Below are positions 1 through 8,419 of a stretch of DNA of 64,000 nucleotides, in pieces. This stretch comes from CALEAR01 sp035301485. GTDB taxonomy: Bacteria > Pseudomonadota > Gammaproteobacteria > Pseudomonadales > Alcanivoracaceae. Both the position numbers and the translations under genes were made by a program. The stretch is taken from NCBI GenBank assembly GCA_035301485.1, contig DATGUF010000001.1, positions 62,001-126,000 of the forward strand, written 5' to 3'. The notes under the pieces were generated by a model. It saw nothing but the letters and a program-made list of their open reading frames with translations. It was not told the DNA's origin and ran no database searches. How positions within the stretch are numbered: position 1 is the first letter of the stretch; every line of letters starts with the position of its first letter.

Positions 1-22
1 AACTCATGAAAAGGGTGACACC

Positions 23-430
23 ATGACAGAAACAACGTCTATTGCTTGGTCTATTGATGTACTAGAAGGATGGGAGCCTGATGAGCTAGGCGATGTGGCA
101 GTGTTTACACGCCCAGATGGCGTGGGTGTGCTGCAAGCGGTGAGCTACGAACAGGATGAAGAGGTAACAGAGGAAGACCTCACCGATCTAGCTCAGGAGC
201 ACGTTGAAGCAGGCCACGAAAGTAGCAAAGTGAATGTGGGTGATTTTGAAGGCATCACTTATACGCTGCGTGAGGAAGGTGAGTTCTGGCAGTTTTGGTA
301 TTTGGCTGGAGATCGCTTGGCAGTAGTGTTTACCTACAGTTGTGCCGATGAAGATCGCAATATTGAAATTGATGAAGTGCGTGAAATGGTGAATTCCATC
401 ATTTTGGAGTTTATCGACGAGGAGGAATAA
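23..430 (+). CDS. Acidic hypothetical protein, 135 aa
   Basis: I do not recognise this protein. It is small, very rich in Asp and Glu, has no signal peptide or membrane segment, and is probably a soluble alpha/beta protein: hydrophobic strands alternate with acidic turns, and an aromatic run (FWQFWYLAG) lies near residues 88-96. The start ATG at 23 is preceded by a purine-rich AAAAGGG. Its TAA stop overlaps the ATG of the NAD(P)HX repair gene (TAATG at 428-432), so the two are probably translationally coupled. In Pseudomonas I would expect queG next to nnr, so this neighbour is lineage-specific. That it is a real gene is well supported by the coupling and the codon pattern; no function is proposed. 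Confidence 0.75.
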   Translation: MTETTSIAWSIDVLEGWEPDELGDVAVFTRPDGVGVLQAVSYEQDEEVTEEDLTDLAQEHVEAGHESSKVNVGDFEGITYTLREEGEFWQFWYLAGDRLAVVFTYSCADEDRNIEIDEVREMVNSIILEFIDEEE

Positions 431-1917
431 TGCTGACGGCTTTTGTAACACAGCCCTTGTTGGCCACTGCTGAGATTGAGCAGTGGGTGCAAAATGCTCT
501 TGCTGAGCGGGCTGATACAGAGGCACTTATTCGAGCCGCAGGGCGTCTACTCGCAAAAGAAATAACCCAGCAATGGCCGCATGCTCAGTGTGTGGCCATT
601 TTTTGTGGCGCGGGTAATAACGGCGCCGATGGCTATAGCACGGCGCTTGCTTTGCAGCAGCTTGGCGTGCATGCCGTGTTGGTGCCCGTGTCAGAAGCGC
701 TTTCATCAAGCCAACAGCGTTTGCGCACTGAATGCCTTGAGCATGGTATTGAAGAGCAGCGAGAGGTTGCAGTAGCCCTAGAACGGGCAGAACTAGTGGT
801 GGATGCCATGCTGGGTAATGCCGCACCTAACCGTATGTTGCCCGCTGCTTATATTGCTGCTTTAGAAGCTGTTAACGCTAGTGGTTTGCCCGTGTTAGCG
901 GTGGATTTACCCACAGGTGTGCACGGCGACACCGGGTATGTGCATCCTAGTGCGGTGGTGGCAACGCGCACGGTGGCCTTCGTTGCTCGTCGTTTGGCGC
1001 ATGTAACAGGTGAAGCCGCGCACTATTGCGGCACGGTGGTGTGGTATTCGCTAGATGTAGAGGTGCAGAACGCTACTAAACAGGCGCTATGGGTGGAGCA
1101 ACAGCAAGCTGCTTTTCTACCGCCACGTGCAACATTTGCCCATAAAGGCACTCAGGGGCACCTTCTTGTGATTGCTGGCGGAGAAGGTATGGGTGGCGCT
1201 GCGTTATTAGCGGCCGAAGCTGCTTTGCGGGCAGGGGCAGGAAAAGTAACAGTGTTGACGATGGCGGCTCATGTAGGTGCTTTTTTAGCCAGGCAACCAG
1301 CATTAATGGTGCGCGGTGTAAAAGAAGGTGAATGTATAAAAGATTGGCTAGCGCAAGCTGATGCTGTCATGATAGGTTCAGGTTTAGGATTAACACAGTG
1401 GGGTAAGTTACTGTGGCAGCAAGCAATAACAGTTTCTAAGCCATTGTTGTGTGATGCCGATGCGCTAACATGGTGGCAAACATTAAATGCCAAGCCGCGC
1501 GCAAGTGCCACTGTTTTTACGCCGCACCCTGGAGAGGCTGCACATTTACTTCAGTGTAGTACTAAAACGGTGCAGCAAAACCGCTATAACGCACTGTTTG
1601 AATTAGAAAAAAAGTTAGGCGGCACAGTGGTGTTAAAGGGTAACGGCACCATGGTGTCGAGAGCCGAAAAAGAGCCCCTCGTGCTTAATTGTGGCAACCC
1701 CGGGATGGCGGTTGGAGGCATGGGCGATGTGTTGAGCGGTATTATTAGTGCTTTGTTATGCCAGGGGTTTTCGGCTGATGCCGCCGCCTTTTACGGCGCT
1801 TGGTGGCATGGTCGTGCCGCAGATAAAGTTGTGCGAGAGCGCGGAGAAGTAGGGCTATTGCCTACAGATGTTATAGTAGCGTTACCGGAGAGCCATGAGC
1901 CGTGGGTGAAAAAATAA
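430..1917 (+). CDS. nnr: Bifunctional NAD(P)H-hydrate repair enzyme (epimerase + ADP-dependent dehydratase)
   Basis: This enzyme repairs hydrated NADH and NADPH (NADHX/NADPHX) in the cytoplasm. The N-terminal YjeF_N domain (about residues 10-210) epimerises the R and S hydrates and carries the nucleotide-binding CGAGNNGADGY motif from residue 59. The C-terminal ribokinase-like domain (about 225-490) is the ADP-dependent dehydratase, with FTPHPGE and the GNPGMAVGGMGD motif at 422-433, where D433 is the expected catalytic base. Its 495 aa length fits the fused bacterial YjeF form. It is coupled to the upstream gene by a one-base overlap and overlaps tsaE by 16 bases, as in the conserved nnr-tsaE-amiB-mutL-miaA order. 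Confidence 0.96.
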   Translation: MLTAFVTQPLLATAEIEQWVQNALAERADTEALIRAAGRLLAKEITQQWPHAQCVAIFCGAGNNGADGYSTALALQQLGVHAVLVPVSEALSSSQQRLRTECLEHGIEEQREVAVALERAELVVDAMLGNAAPNRMLPAAYIAALEAVNASGLPVLAVDLPTGVHGDTGYVHPSAVVATRTVAFVARRLAHVTGEAAHYCGTVVWYSLDVEVQNATKQALWVEQQQAAFLPPRATFAHKGTQGHLLVIAGGEGMGGAALLAAEAALRAGAGKVTVLTMAAHVGAFLARQPALMVRGVKEGECIKDWLAQADAVMIGSGLGLTQWGKLLWQQAITVSKPLLCDADALTWWQTLNAKPRASATVFTPHPGEAAHLLQCSTKTVQQNRYNALFELEKKLGGTVVLKGNGTMVSRAEKEPLVLNCGNPGMAVGGMGDVLSGIISALLCQGFSADAAAFYGAWWHGRAADKVVRERGEVGLLPTDVIVALPESHEPWVKK

Positions 1918-2351
1918 TCCAATTAGGAGCTGATGAACAGCACACTATCGCCTTGGGTGCGGCGCTCGCTAATACAGTGCCTTTCGGTAGCGTAGTGTAT
2001 TTAACGGGGCAGCTAGGTGCCGGGAAAACCACTCTCGTACGAGGTTGGTTGCAAGCCTTAGGACACACGGGGGCAGTGAAGAGCCCTACCTATACTTTGG
2101 TGGAGCCCTACGAATACCAAGGTAAAGAGTTGTATCACTTTGATTTATATCGTTTAGGTGATGCAGAGGAATTAGAATACATGGGCATTCGGGATTATTT
2201 TCACGAGCACTCCCTTTGTTTCATTGAGTGGCCCGAAAGGGGGGCAGGAATATTGCCCTCAGCAGATTTGCATATAGAACTAGACGTTAAGGCGGACAGC
2301 CGCGAGGCACGCTTAACGGGGCCTTTGGTGGCCACCTTACAAGGTGTTTAG
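1902..2351 (+). CDS. tsaE: tRNA threonylcarbamoyladenosine biosynthesis ATPase TsaE
   Basis: TsaE is the ATPase of the TsaBDE complex that makes t6A at position 37 of ANN-decoding tRNAs. The P-loop GQLGAGKTT lies at residues 36-44 (K42). The downstream SPTYTLVEPY segment and the FIEWPERG motif are family signatures. At 149 aa it matches the usual size. The start is GTG at 1902, inside the 3' end of nnr, with a GGAGAG about ten bases upstream; no better in-frame start precedes the P-loop. The stop lies just before the amiB ATG, so it belongs to the same tight operon. Confidence 0.95.
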   Translation: MGEKIIQLGADEQHTIALGAALANTVPFGSVVYLTGQLGAGKTTLVRGWLQALGHTGAVKSPTYTLVEPYEYQGKELYHFDLYRLGDAEELEYMGIRDYFHEHSLCFIEWPERGAGILPSADLHIELDVKADSREARLTGPLVATLQGV

Positions 2352-2352
2352 C

Positions 2353-3723
2353 ATGAGAAAACTAGCGAGACATTGTTGGTGGATAATAGCGTTGGCTTTG
2401 CTTTGGCCACAGCTAGTTTTTGCTGTGCAAAAAGTAGAATCCATGCGTTTGCACCGTGCGCCAGACCACACCCGTATTGTTTTTGATTTGTCGAATAGTG
2501 CAGATTATAAGTTGACCGTGTTGGAAGGGCCGCACCGAGTAGTGTTGGACCTAGACGATGTGGAGTTACTTTATGATGTGAGGAAGTTAGCGCTAGCTAA
2601 CACTCCCATCAAAGGAATACGAGTGGGGCATCACGATGGTAACCGTGTGCGGTTAGTGTTCGATTTGCACGCCAAGGTAACGCCGAGAACGAATATACTT
2701 AGCCCTGTTGCACCACATGGCTGGCGCATGGCGCTCGATTTATTTGACGAAGAAGGGGCGTCGTCGACAGGCAGTGCTGCACCGCAAGCTACGCAGCAGT
2801 ATCAGCCGCCTCGTACTCAGAAACCCAAGAAAGGGCCGCGCGATGTGGTAGTGGCCATTGACCCTGGGCACGGTGGGGAAGACCCAGGTGCGTTGGGGCC
2901 CACTGGGCTACGCGAAAAAGACGTAGTGATGAAAATTAGCCGCTATTTATATGATTTGCTCGACAAGGAGCAAGGCATTAAACCGGTATTGATTCGCGAT
3001 GGGGACTATTATGTTCCGCTTGCTGAGCGTCGTCGCATTGCCGCGGAAGAACATAACGCGGATGTGTTTCTTTCTATCCATGCAGATGCCTTCACTGATG
3101 CCCGTGCGCACGGCGCTTCTGTGTTTCGTTTGTCGCAAAACGGCGCGAGTAGTGCCACTGCGCAGTATTTAGCTAAGATCGAAAACAGTTCGGATAAAAT
3201 CGCAGGTGTTTACGAAGAAGAAAAAGACAGCGGCATGTTGAGCATTATTGCTGATTTGCAAATGCGTGGGTCGCTGACACATAGCGCCATATTAGGCAAA
3301 AATTTGCTGCAAGAACTGGCAGAGTTTACCTCTTTGCACGGCGGGCGGCGCACAGTGGAAGAAGCTAATTTCGCCGTATTGCGTGAGCCCAAAATGGTGT
3401 CGTTGCTAGTGGAAACAGGTTTTATCTCCAACCGTGAAGAAGAACGAAAGTTGCGTAGTGCTTCACATCAAAAAAGGCTAGCGCTGGCGCTACGCAATGG
3501 CGTTACACGTTACTTTGAAGAGAACCCAGCGCCGGATACAGTTTTTGATGCAAGGCGCCGCACGAAGAGTAACACCATCGTTACCCATCATATTGAATCG
3601 GGCGATACCCTGTCGCTTATTGCTAGCCGCTATCAAACTAGCATCACTCGTATTCGAGAGCTCAACCAGTTAGATACAGACCATTTACTGGTGGGGCAAA
3701 CTTTAAGAGTTCCAGGAATGTAA
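2353..3723 (+). CDS. amiB: N-acetylmuramoyl-L-alanine amidase AmiB (AMIN + Amidase_3 + LysM)
   Basis: Secreted zinc amidase that cleaves the stem peptide from MurNAc during septum splitting. A signal peptide (residues 1-24, ending LVFA) is followed by an AMIN septal-targeting domain (about 25-130), a proline/lysine-rich linker, the Amidase_3 domain (about 167-395) and a C-terminal LysM peptidoglycan-binding domain (about 412-456). Visible zinc ligands are H173 (DPGHGG), E188 and H243 (SIHADA); E354 (VETGF) is the expected catalytic Glu. A helix-rich insertion near residues 280-320 is where the EnvC/NlpD-controlled autoinhibitory helix sits in this family. ATG 2353 was chosen over GTG 2344 because AAGGTG lies correctly before it. 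Confidence 0.95.
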   Translation: MRKLARHCWWIIALALLWPQLVFAVQKVESMRLHRAPDHTRIVFDLSNSADYKLTVLEGPHRVVLDLDDVELLYDVRKLALANTPIKGIRVGHHDGNRVRLVFDLHAKVTPRTNILSPVAPHGWRMALDLFDEEGASSTGSAAPQATQQYQPPRTQKPKKGPRDVVVAIDPGHGGEDPGALGPTGLREKDVVMKISRYLYDLLDKEQGIKPVLIRDGDYYVPLAERRRIAAEEHNADVFLSIHADAFTDARAHGASVFRLSQNGASSATAQYLAKIENSSDKIAGVYEEEKDSGMLSIIADLQMRGSLTHSAILGKNLLQELAEFTSLHGGRRTVEEANFAVLREPKMVSLLVETGFISNREEERKLRSASHQKRLALALRNGVTRYFEENPAPDTVFDARRRTKSNTIVTHHIESGDTLSLIASRYQTSITRIRELNQLDTDHLLVGQTLRVPGM

Positions 3724-5576
3724 TGCGCATTAAATTATTAGAACCACGCCTCGCGAACCAGATTGCGGCGGGGGAAGTGGTTGAAAGGCCTGCAGCCGTT
3801 GTTAAAGAGTTATTAGAAAACGCGCTTGATGCGGGTGCCACGTCTATTCATGTGGATGTTGAGCAAGGTGGTGCACGATTAATTCGAGTGCGTGACGATG
3901 GCATAGGCATCAGTTCCGATGAGCTACCCTTAGCACTATCGCGCCATGCCACCAGTAAAATAGCCACGGTGGATGATTTAGAAGCGATAGGTAGTTTAGG
4001 TTTCCGTGGCGAAGCCTTAGCTGCTATTAGCTCGGTGTCGAGGTTAACGCTAACCAGTGCTCAGGAAGGGCAGGTGGAAGCTTGGCAAGTGCGCGTGGAA
4101 GGCCGCGATATGGAGCCTGTGGTGACGCCAGCGGCACACCCAAAGGGCACCACGGTGGAAATGCGTGATTTGTTTTTTAACACCCCCGCCAGAAAGCGTT
4201 TTTTGCGTACAGAAAACACTGAATTCAAGCACTTAGAAGAGACTTTTAGGCGCATCGCCATGAGCGAGTTTAATACCGCTTTTAGGCTAACGCACAATCA
4301 AAGAGTGATTCATCAGCTGCCCGCCGCCCACGATGAAGCGGCTCGCGCTCAGCGTATTGCACGCCTTTGCGGGCAGCAGTTTATGGAGCAATCCGTAGCA
4401 GTGGAGCTAGAAGCCTCTGGTTTGCGCTTGCACGGTTGGATGGGCTTGCCCACTTTTTCTCGCTCGCAAGCGGATATGCAGTATTTTTATGTGAACGGCC
4501 GCGTTATACGTGATCGGGTTGTGAGCCATGCAGTGCGGCAGGCCTATCGCGATGTGTTGTATCAAAACCGTCATCCTGCCTATGTGCTGTATTTGGAATT
4601 AGATCCCGCTTTAGTGGATGTGAACGTGCATCCGACGAAACACGAAGTGCGCTTCCGAGAACAGCGCATGGTGCATGATTTTCTTTATCGCTCCTTGTAC
4701 CGCACTATTGCAGAGCTGTCGCCTGGTGAGGGGCCGGCACCCGAAGTGCGCACTGTAGAGAGCACTCCGCTGCATCAGCACAGCGGCATTACGCCACGGC
4801 AGGGAGGTATGTCGCTCGTGCCGCCGCGGGTTAATGTTGAGAGCCGCGGGGCGGGGCACGAATATGCTGCTGCCTACGGTGCACTGACGCAGGTAGAAAA
4901 TAGCCCGTCGCCACAATGGGAAAGCGAGGCTTCACTGCCAGCACGACCCACTGCGATGCCAGCATTTGATGAAGTAGAAACACCCTCAGGAATGCCGCCA
5001 CTAGGGTTTGCCCTAGGGCAATTGCATGGCATTTATATTGTGGCGCAAAATGCTGAGGGCATGGTGCTAGTGGATATGCACGCGGCCCACGAACGTATTA
5101 CCTATGAGCGGATGAAAACTTCTTGGCAAGAGGCGCGTTTGCAAAGCCAGCCCTTATTAGTGCCTCATTCATTAGCGGTGTCCACCAAAGAAGTGGAATT
5201 AGTGAGCGAGAATGAAGCTTTGTTCGAGCAGCTAGGTTTTCAAGTGCAGCCCGCTGGGCCTGAAAGCATCGTTATTCGTTCCATTCCAGCGTTGTTACGG
5301 GGCGCCGATGTGGAAGCGTTGATTCGTGATGTGCTGTCAGATTTGCTGGTGCATGGTTTATCTGAACGCGTTGAGAGTGAAATCGATGAGCTTTTTTCTA
5401 GCATGGCGTGCCATGGCAGTGTGCGTGCTAATCGTCGCCTCTCCATTGATGAAATGAACGCGTTGCTGCGCGATATGGAAAGTACGGAACGTAGTGGGCA
5501 ATGCAACCATGGGCGTCCCACCTGGATGCAATTCAGCATGAAACAAATAGATAAATTGTTTTTGCGTGGTCAATAG
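3723..5576 (+). CDS. mutL: DNA mismatch repair protein MutL (endonuclease type)
   Basis: MutL couples MutS mismatch recognition to strand removal. The N-terminal GHKL ATPase shows the ELLENALDAGAT and DDGIGI motifs and GSLGFRGEAL in the first 110 residues; a proline-rich linker follows around 340-430. The C-terminal dimerisation domain contains D451-M-H-A-x2-E457-x4-E462, the DQHA(x)2E(x)4E nicking-endonuclease motif, plus the accompanying ACHGSVR and CNHGRP metal-site motifs. This is the form found in MutH-less bacteria such as Pseudomonas. The 617 aa length is normal. Its ATG shares a base with the amiB stop (TAATG at 3721-3725) and miaA starts three bases after its stop. Confidence 0.97.
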   Translation: MRIKLLEPRLANQIAAGEVVERPAAVVKELLENALDAGATSIHVDVEQGGARLIRVRDDGIGISSDELPLALSRHATSKIATVDDLEAIGSLGFRGEALAAISSVSRLTLTSAQEGQVEAWQVRVEGRDMEPVVTPAAHPKGTTVEMRDLFFNTPARKRFLRTENTEFKHLEETFRRIAMSEFNTAFRLTHNQRVIHQLPAAHDEAARAQRIARLCGQQFMEQSVAVELEASGLRLHGWMGLPTFSRSQADMQYFYVNGRVIRDRVVSHAVRQAYRDVLYQNRHPAYVLYLELDPALVDVNVHPTKHEVRFREQRMVHDFLYRSLYRTIAELSPGEGPAPEVRTVESTPLHQHSGITPRQGGMSLVPPRVNVESRGAGHEYAAAYGALTQVENSPSPQWESEASLPARPTAMPAFDEVETPSGMPPLGFALGQLHGIYIVAQNAEGMVLVDMHAAHERITYERMKTSWQEARLQSQPLLVPHSLAVSTKEVELVSENEALFEQLGFQVQPAGPESIVIRSIPALLRGADVEALIRDVLSDLLVHGLSERVESEIDELFSSMACHGSVRANRRLSIDEMNALLRDMESTERSGQCNHGRPTWMQFSMKQIDKLFLRGQ

Positions 5577-5578
5577 CA

Positions 5579-6532
5579 ATGTCGTTGCCTGTAATTTTAT
5601 TAATGGGCCCCACCGCAGCGGGAAAAACAGCGGTAGCCATAGAGCTAGCACAACGTTTGCCGGTGGTTTTAGTAAACGTTGATTCGGCGCTGGTGTATGA
5701 AATGCTCGACATTGGCGCTGCCCGCCCTACAGCCGAAGAGTTAGAAAAAGCGCCGCATCGATTAATGGGTATCCGTAAGCCCTGGGAGCCTTATTCAGCT
5801 GCTGAATTTCGTGCAGATGCCCTAAGAGAAATAAAAGCTATTCATGCTGAGGGGAAAATACCTTTGCTCGTGGGTGGCACCATGATGTATTTTCGCGCCT
5901 TAATAGAAGGGCTAGCACCCTTGCCCGCGGCGGATCCAGCGGTGCGCGAGACGCTTGAGCGCCAAGCTGAAGAGCATGGCTGGCCTTGGTTGCACGCACA
6001 ACTAGAAAAGGTGGATCCTGTTACTGCTGCACGGCTTGCACCGCAAGATAGCCAGCGCATTCAACGTGCGCTAGAAGTTTATCAATTAACCGGCAAGCCC
6101 TTGTCGGTTCATCATGCTGAACAGCAGCAAAATAAAAAAAGTTTTCCTTACCCCTTGATACAGTTTGCTATTGCCCCCACTGATAGGGCTATGCTGCATG
6201 AACGTATTGCACTGCGGCTAGAGCAAATGTTTGCTCAAGGCTTGGTGGAGGAAGTTGAGCAATTGCGTGCTCTGCCCCAACTAACGGGTGCAGAGCCATC
6301 GATGCGCTCAGTGGGTTATCGCCAAGTATGGCAATATTTAGCCGGTGAGTACGACGAAGCCACGATGAAACATAAGCTACTAGTGGCCACGCGGCAGCTC
6401 GCTAAACGACAGCTGACGTGGTTGCGCAGCTGGCCCGATGTGCACTGGTATGATCCAACAAAAGAAAATGTTGTTGAGCAAATCGTAGAACAATTAAAAC
6501 GTCATGTACCCGATGATTACGTTAGGATATGA
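5579..6532 (+). CDS. miaA: tRNA dimethylallyltransferase MiaA
   Basis: Transfers a dimethylallyl group to N6 of A37 in tRNAs that read UNN codons. The P-loop GPTAAGKT begins at residue 10. The DSALVYEMLDIGAARPT segment and the VGGTMMYFRALIEGL motif are family hallmarks; the C-terminal half ends with RQLAKRQLTWLR. 317 aa is the usual size. It sits between mutL and hfq as in most gammaproteobacteria. Loss of MiaA is known to alter Trp-codon-dependent attenuation in Pseudomonas, which may matter for the trpE leader later in this window. Confidence 0.97.
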   Translation: MSLPVILLMGPTAAGKTAVAIELAQRLPVVLVNVDSALVYEMLDIGAARPTAEELEKAPHRLMGIRKPWEPYSAAEFRADALREIKAIHAEGKIPLLVGGTMMYFRALIEGLAPLPAADPAVRETLERQAEEHGWPWLHAQLEKVDPVTAARLAPQDSQRIQRALEVYQLTGKPLSVHHAEQQQNKKSFPYPLIQFAIAPTDRAMLHERIALRLEQMFAQGLVEEVEQLRALPQLTGAEPSMRSVGYRQVWQYLAGEYDEATMKHKLLVATRQLAKRQLTWLRSWPDVHWYDPTKENVVEQIVEQLKRHVPDDYVRI

Positions 6533-6685
6533 TGGTTCGGTAATATAGCCGTCAATGGCAACTATAACGAAATAAAAGAGTCATAAAACTAAACATCAGT
6601 TTGCGCTGATTCAAAGCCGGTACCTTTATTTATTAGGGACTTAACTAAAGGCAAAAGGCTTATTTCATAATTCGAGGAGAACAAC

Positions 6686-6955
6686 ATGTCAAAAGGGCAG
6701 TCTTTACAAGACCCTTTCTTAAACGCACTGCGTAAAGAGCGGATTCCAGTATCTATTTTCCTAGTCAACGGTATTAAATTGCAGGGGCAAATAGAATCCT
6801 TCGACCAATACGTTATTTTATTGAAAAATGCGGTAAGCCAAATGGTTTATAAGCATGCCATTTCCACGGTGGTGCCTGTTCGTAATCCACGTGGTCTTGG
6901 GCAGCAGCCAACAAGCCAAGGGCCAATGGGTGGTTCAGATCCTTATAATTTGTAA
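6686..6955 (+). CDS. hfq: RNA chaperone Hfq
   Basis: Hexameric Sm-like protein that pairs small RNAs with mRNAs. Sm1 spans about residues 10-45 (DPFLNALRKERIPVSIFL) and Sm2 ends with the YKHA motif near residue 57, both highly conserved. The C-terminal tail is short (about 20 residues), so the 89 aa protein is closer to Pseudomonas Hfq (82 aa) than to E. coli Hfq (102 aa). A GAGGAG ribosome-binding site lies eight bases before the ATG. A 153-base gap separates it from miaA, enough for its own promoter, and a terminator-like hairpin follows it. Confidence 0.98.
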   Translation: MSKGQSLQDPFLNALRKERIPVSIFLVNGIKLQGQIESFDQYVILLKNAVSQMVYKHAISTVVPVRNPRGLGQQPTSQGPMGGSDPYNL

Positions 6956-6968
6956 TGTGAGTAGTACC

Positions 6969-7000
6969 GGCTGTGCCCAACAGGCGCAGCCACTTTTTTT
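6969..7000 (+). terminator. Intrinsic terminator between hfq and hflX
   Basis: A 9-bp stem (6969-6977 with 6983-6991, one G-U pair) with a five-base CAACA loop is followed, after two bases, by seven Ts at 6994-7000. It lies 14 bases after the hfq stop and 36 bases before hflX. It should lower read-through into hflX and so raise hfq mRNA relative to hflXKC. Confidence 0.8.
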
Positions 7001-7035
7001 ACGCCATAACAACAATCATGTAGAGGGCATTTATT

Positions 7036-8406
7036 ATGCCATTTGAGCGTCTCAACCAATCAGGGGTGAGCACGCTAAATGAGCGTGAGAAAGCCCTGTT
7101 AGTGCACGTGGACTTGCCCGGAACCCACGCCGCTGAAGAACTGAGTGAGTTTCATCATTTGGTCACCTCTAGCGGTGCTGAAGTGGTGAGTGAACTACTG
7201 GCTAAGCGTCATACCCCAGATCCAGCTACTTATATAGGTAGTGGTAAAGTAGAAGAGTTGCGCGAGCTCGTGGAAAGCAGTGGTGCAGACATAGTGCTGT
7301 TTAACCATGCTTTGTCCCCCGGCCAAGAGCGTAACTTAGAGCGTGCTATTTCTGTGCGCGTACTAGATAGAACTGGCCTTATTTTAGATATCTTTGCGCT
7401 GCGAGCGCGTACCCATGAAGGGCGCTTGCAGGTAGAACTGGCACAGCTGCAGCATCGTTTAAGCCGCTTGGTAAAGGGCCGCGCAGGCCTCGATGGCCAA
7501 AAAGGAGGGATCGGCATGCGTGGGCCGGGTGAAATGCAGCTGGAAACAGACCGGCGCCTTATTCGCCAACGCATTTCTGGCCTTGAAAAAAACTTGGCTA
7601 AAGTGCGTCGCCAACGGGCACAAGGGCGCCGTGCTCGTGAGCGTACAGAAACACCGTTAATTTCCATCGTAGGCTATACCAACGCAGGTAAGTCTACGTT
7701 GTTTAATCGCCTCACAGAGGCTGATGTATATGTGGCAGACCAACTCTTCGCAACGCTGGACCCTACTTTGCGCCGTTTGCGTATTCCTGGTGTAGGGCCT
7801 GCAATTTTAGCGGACACGGTTGGTTTTATTCGCCATTTACCGCACCGGTTGGTGGAATCGTTCCGTTCCACACTTGAGGAAACCTTGGGTGCGAGTTTGT
7901 TGCTGCACGTTACCGATGCGGCGGCGGAAGATCGGCAAGAAAACATCGCCTCGGTGGAAGAGGTGCTCAGCGAAATAGAAGCAGACGAGCTGCCCGTATT
8001 ACACGTCTATAACAAAGCAGACTTGCTTGATGAGCCTGTGCGTATCGATCGTGATGAAGAGGGTAAGCCATGGCGCGTTTGGGTGTCGGCCGTAACTGGC
8101 GAAGGCATGGATCTATTGTACGAAGCCATGGCAGAACGTATCGCCGAAGGCTGGGTAGATCGCTGGGTGCTTATTCCTGTAACAGCGGGGCGTTTACGTG
8201 CCCAATTACATGATGCGGGTGAAGTGTTAGCAGAAAAAGCATTGGATGATGGTGCTTTATTAGCACGTGTGCGCGTTAATAAAGTACACTTCGCCCATCT
8301 TTTAAGAAGTGAAGGTTTAACTGAGGAAGAAGTGGCTGTCTCTGAGGCAGTTGCAGAGGAGGCAGCAGCTTCCTACAATTCAACCTATTTGCATAATACG
8401 GAATAA
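7036..8406 (+). CDS. hflX: Ribosome-splitting GTPase HflX
   Basis: GTPase that binds the 50S subunit and splits stalled or hibernating ribosomes. The N-terminal HflX domain contains ATYIGSGKVEEL; a glycine-rich GPGEMQLETDRR linker precedes the G domain. G1 is GYTNAGKS at residues 213-220, then DTVGFI (G3) and YNKADLL (G4). At 456 aa it is slightly longer than E. coli HflX owing to a C-terminal alanine/glutamate-rich tail. The start ATG at 7036 follows the hfq terminator; hflK begins 13 bases after its stop. Confidence 0.95.
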   Translation: MPFERLNQSGVSTLNEREKALLVHVDLPGTHAAEELSEFHHLVTSSGAEVVSELLAKRHTPDPATYIGSGKVEELRELVESSGADIVLFNHALSPGQERNLERAISVRVLDRTGLILDIFALRARTHEGRLQVELAQLQHRLSRLVKGRAGLDGQKGGIGMRGPGEMQLETDRRLIRQRISGLEKNLAKVRRQRAQGRRARERTETPLISIVGYTNAGKSTLFNRLTEADVYVADQLFATLDPTLRRLRIPGVGPAILADTVGFIRHLPHRLVESFRSTLEETLGASLLLHVTDAAAEDRQENIASVEEVLSEIEADELPVLHVYNKADLLDEPVRIDRDEEGKPWRVWVSAVTGEGMDLLYEAMAERIAEGWVDRWVLIPVTAGRLRAQLHDAGEVLAEKALDDGALLARVRVNKVHFAHLLRSEGLTEEEVAVSEAVAEEAAASYNSTYLHNTE

Positions 8407-8419
8407 CTGGGAGAACAAG

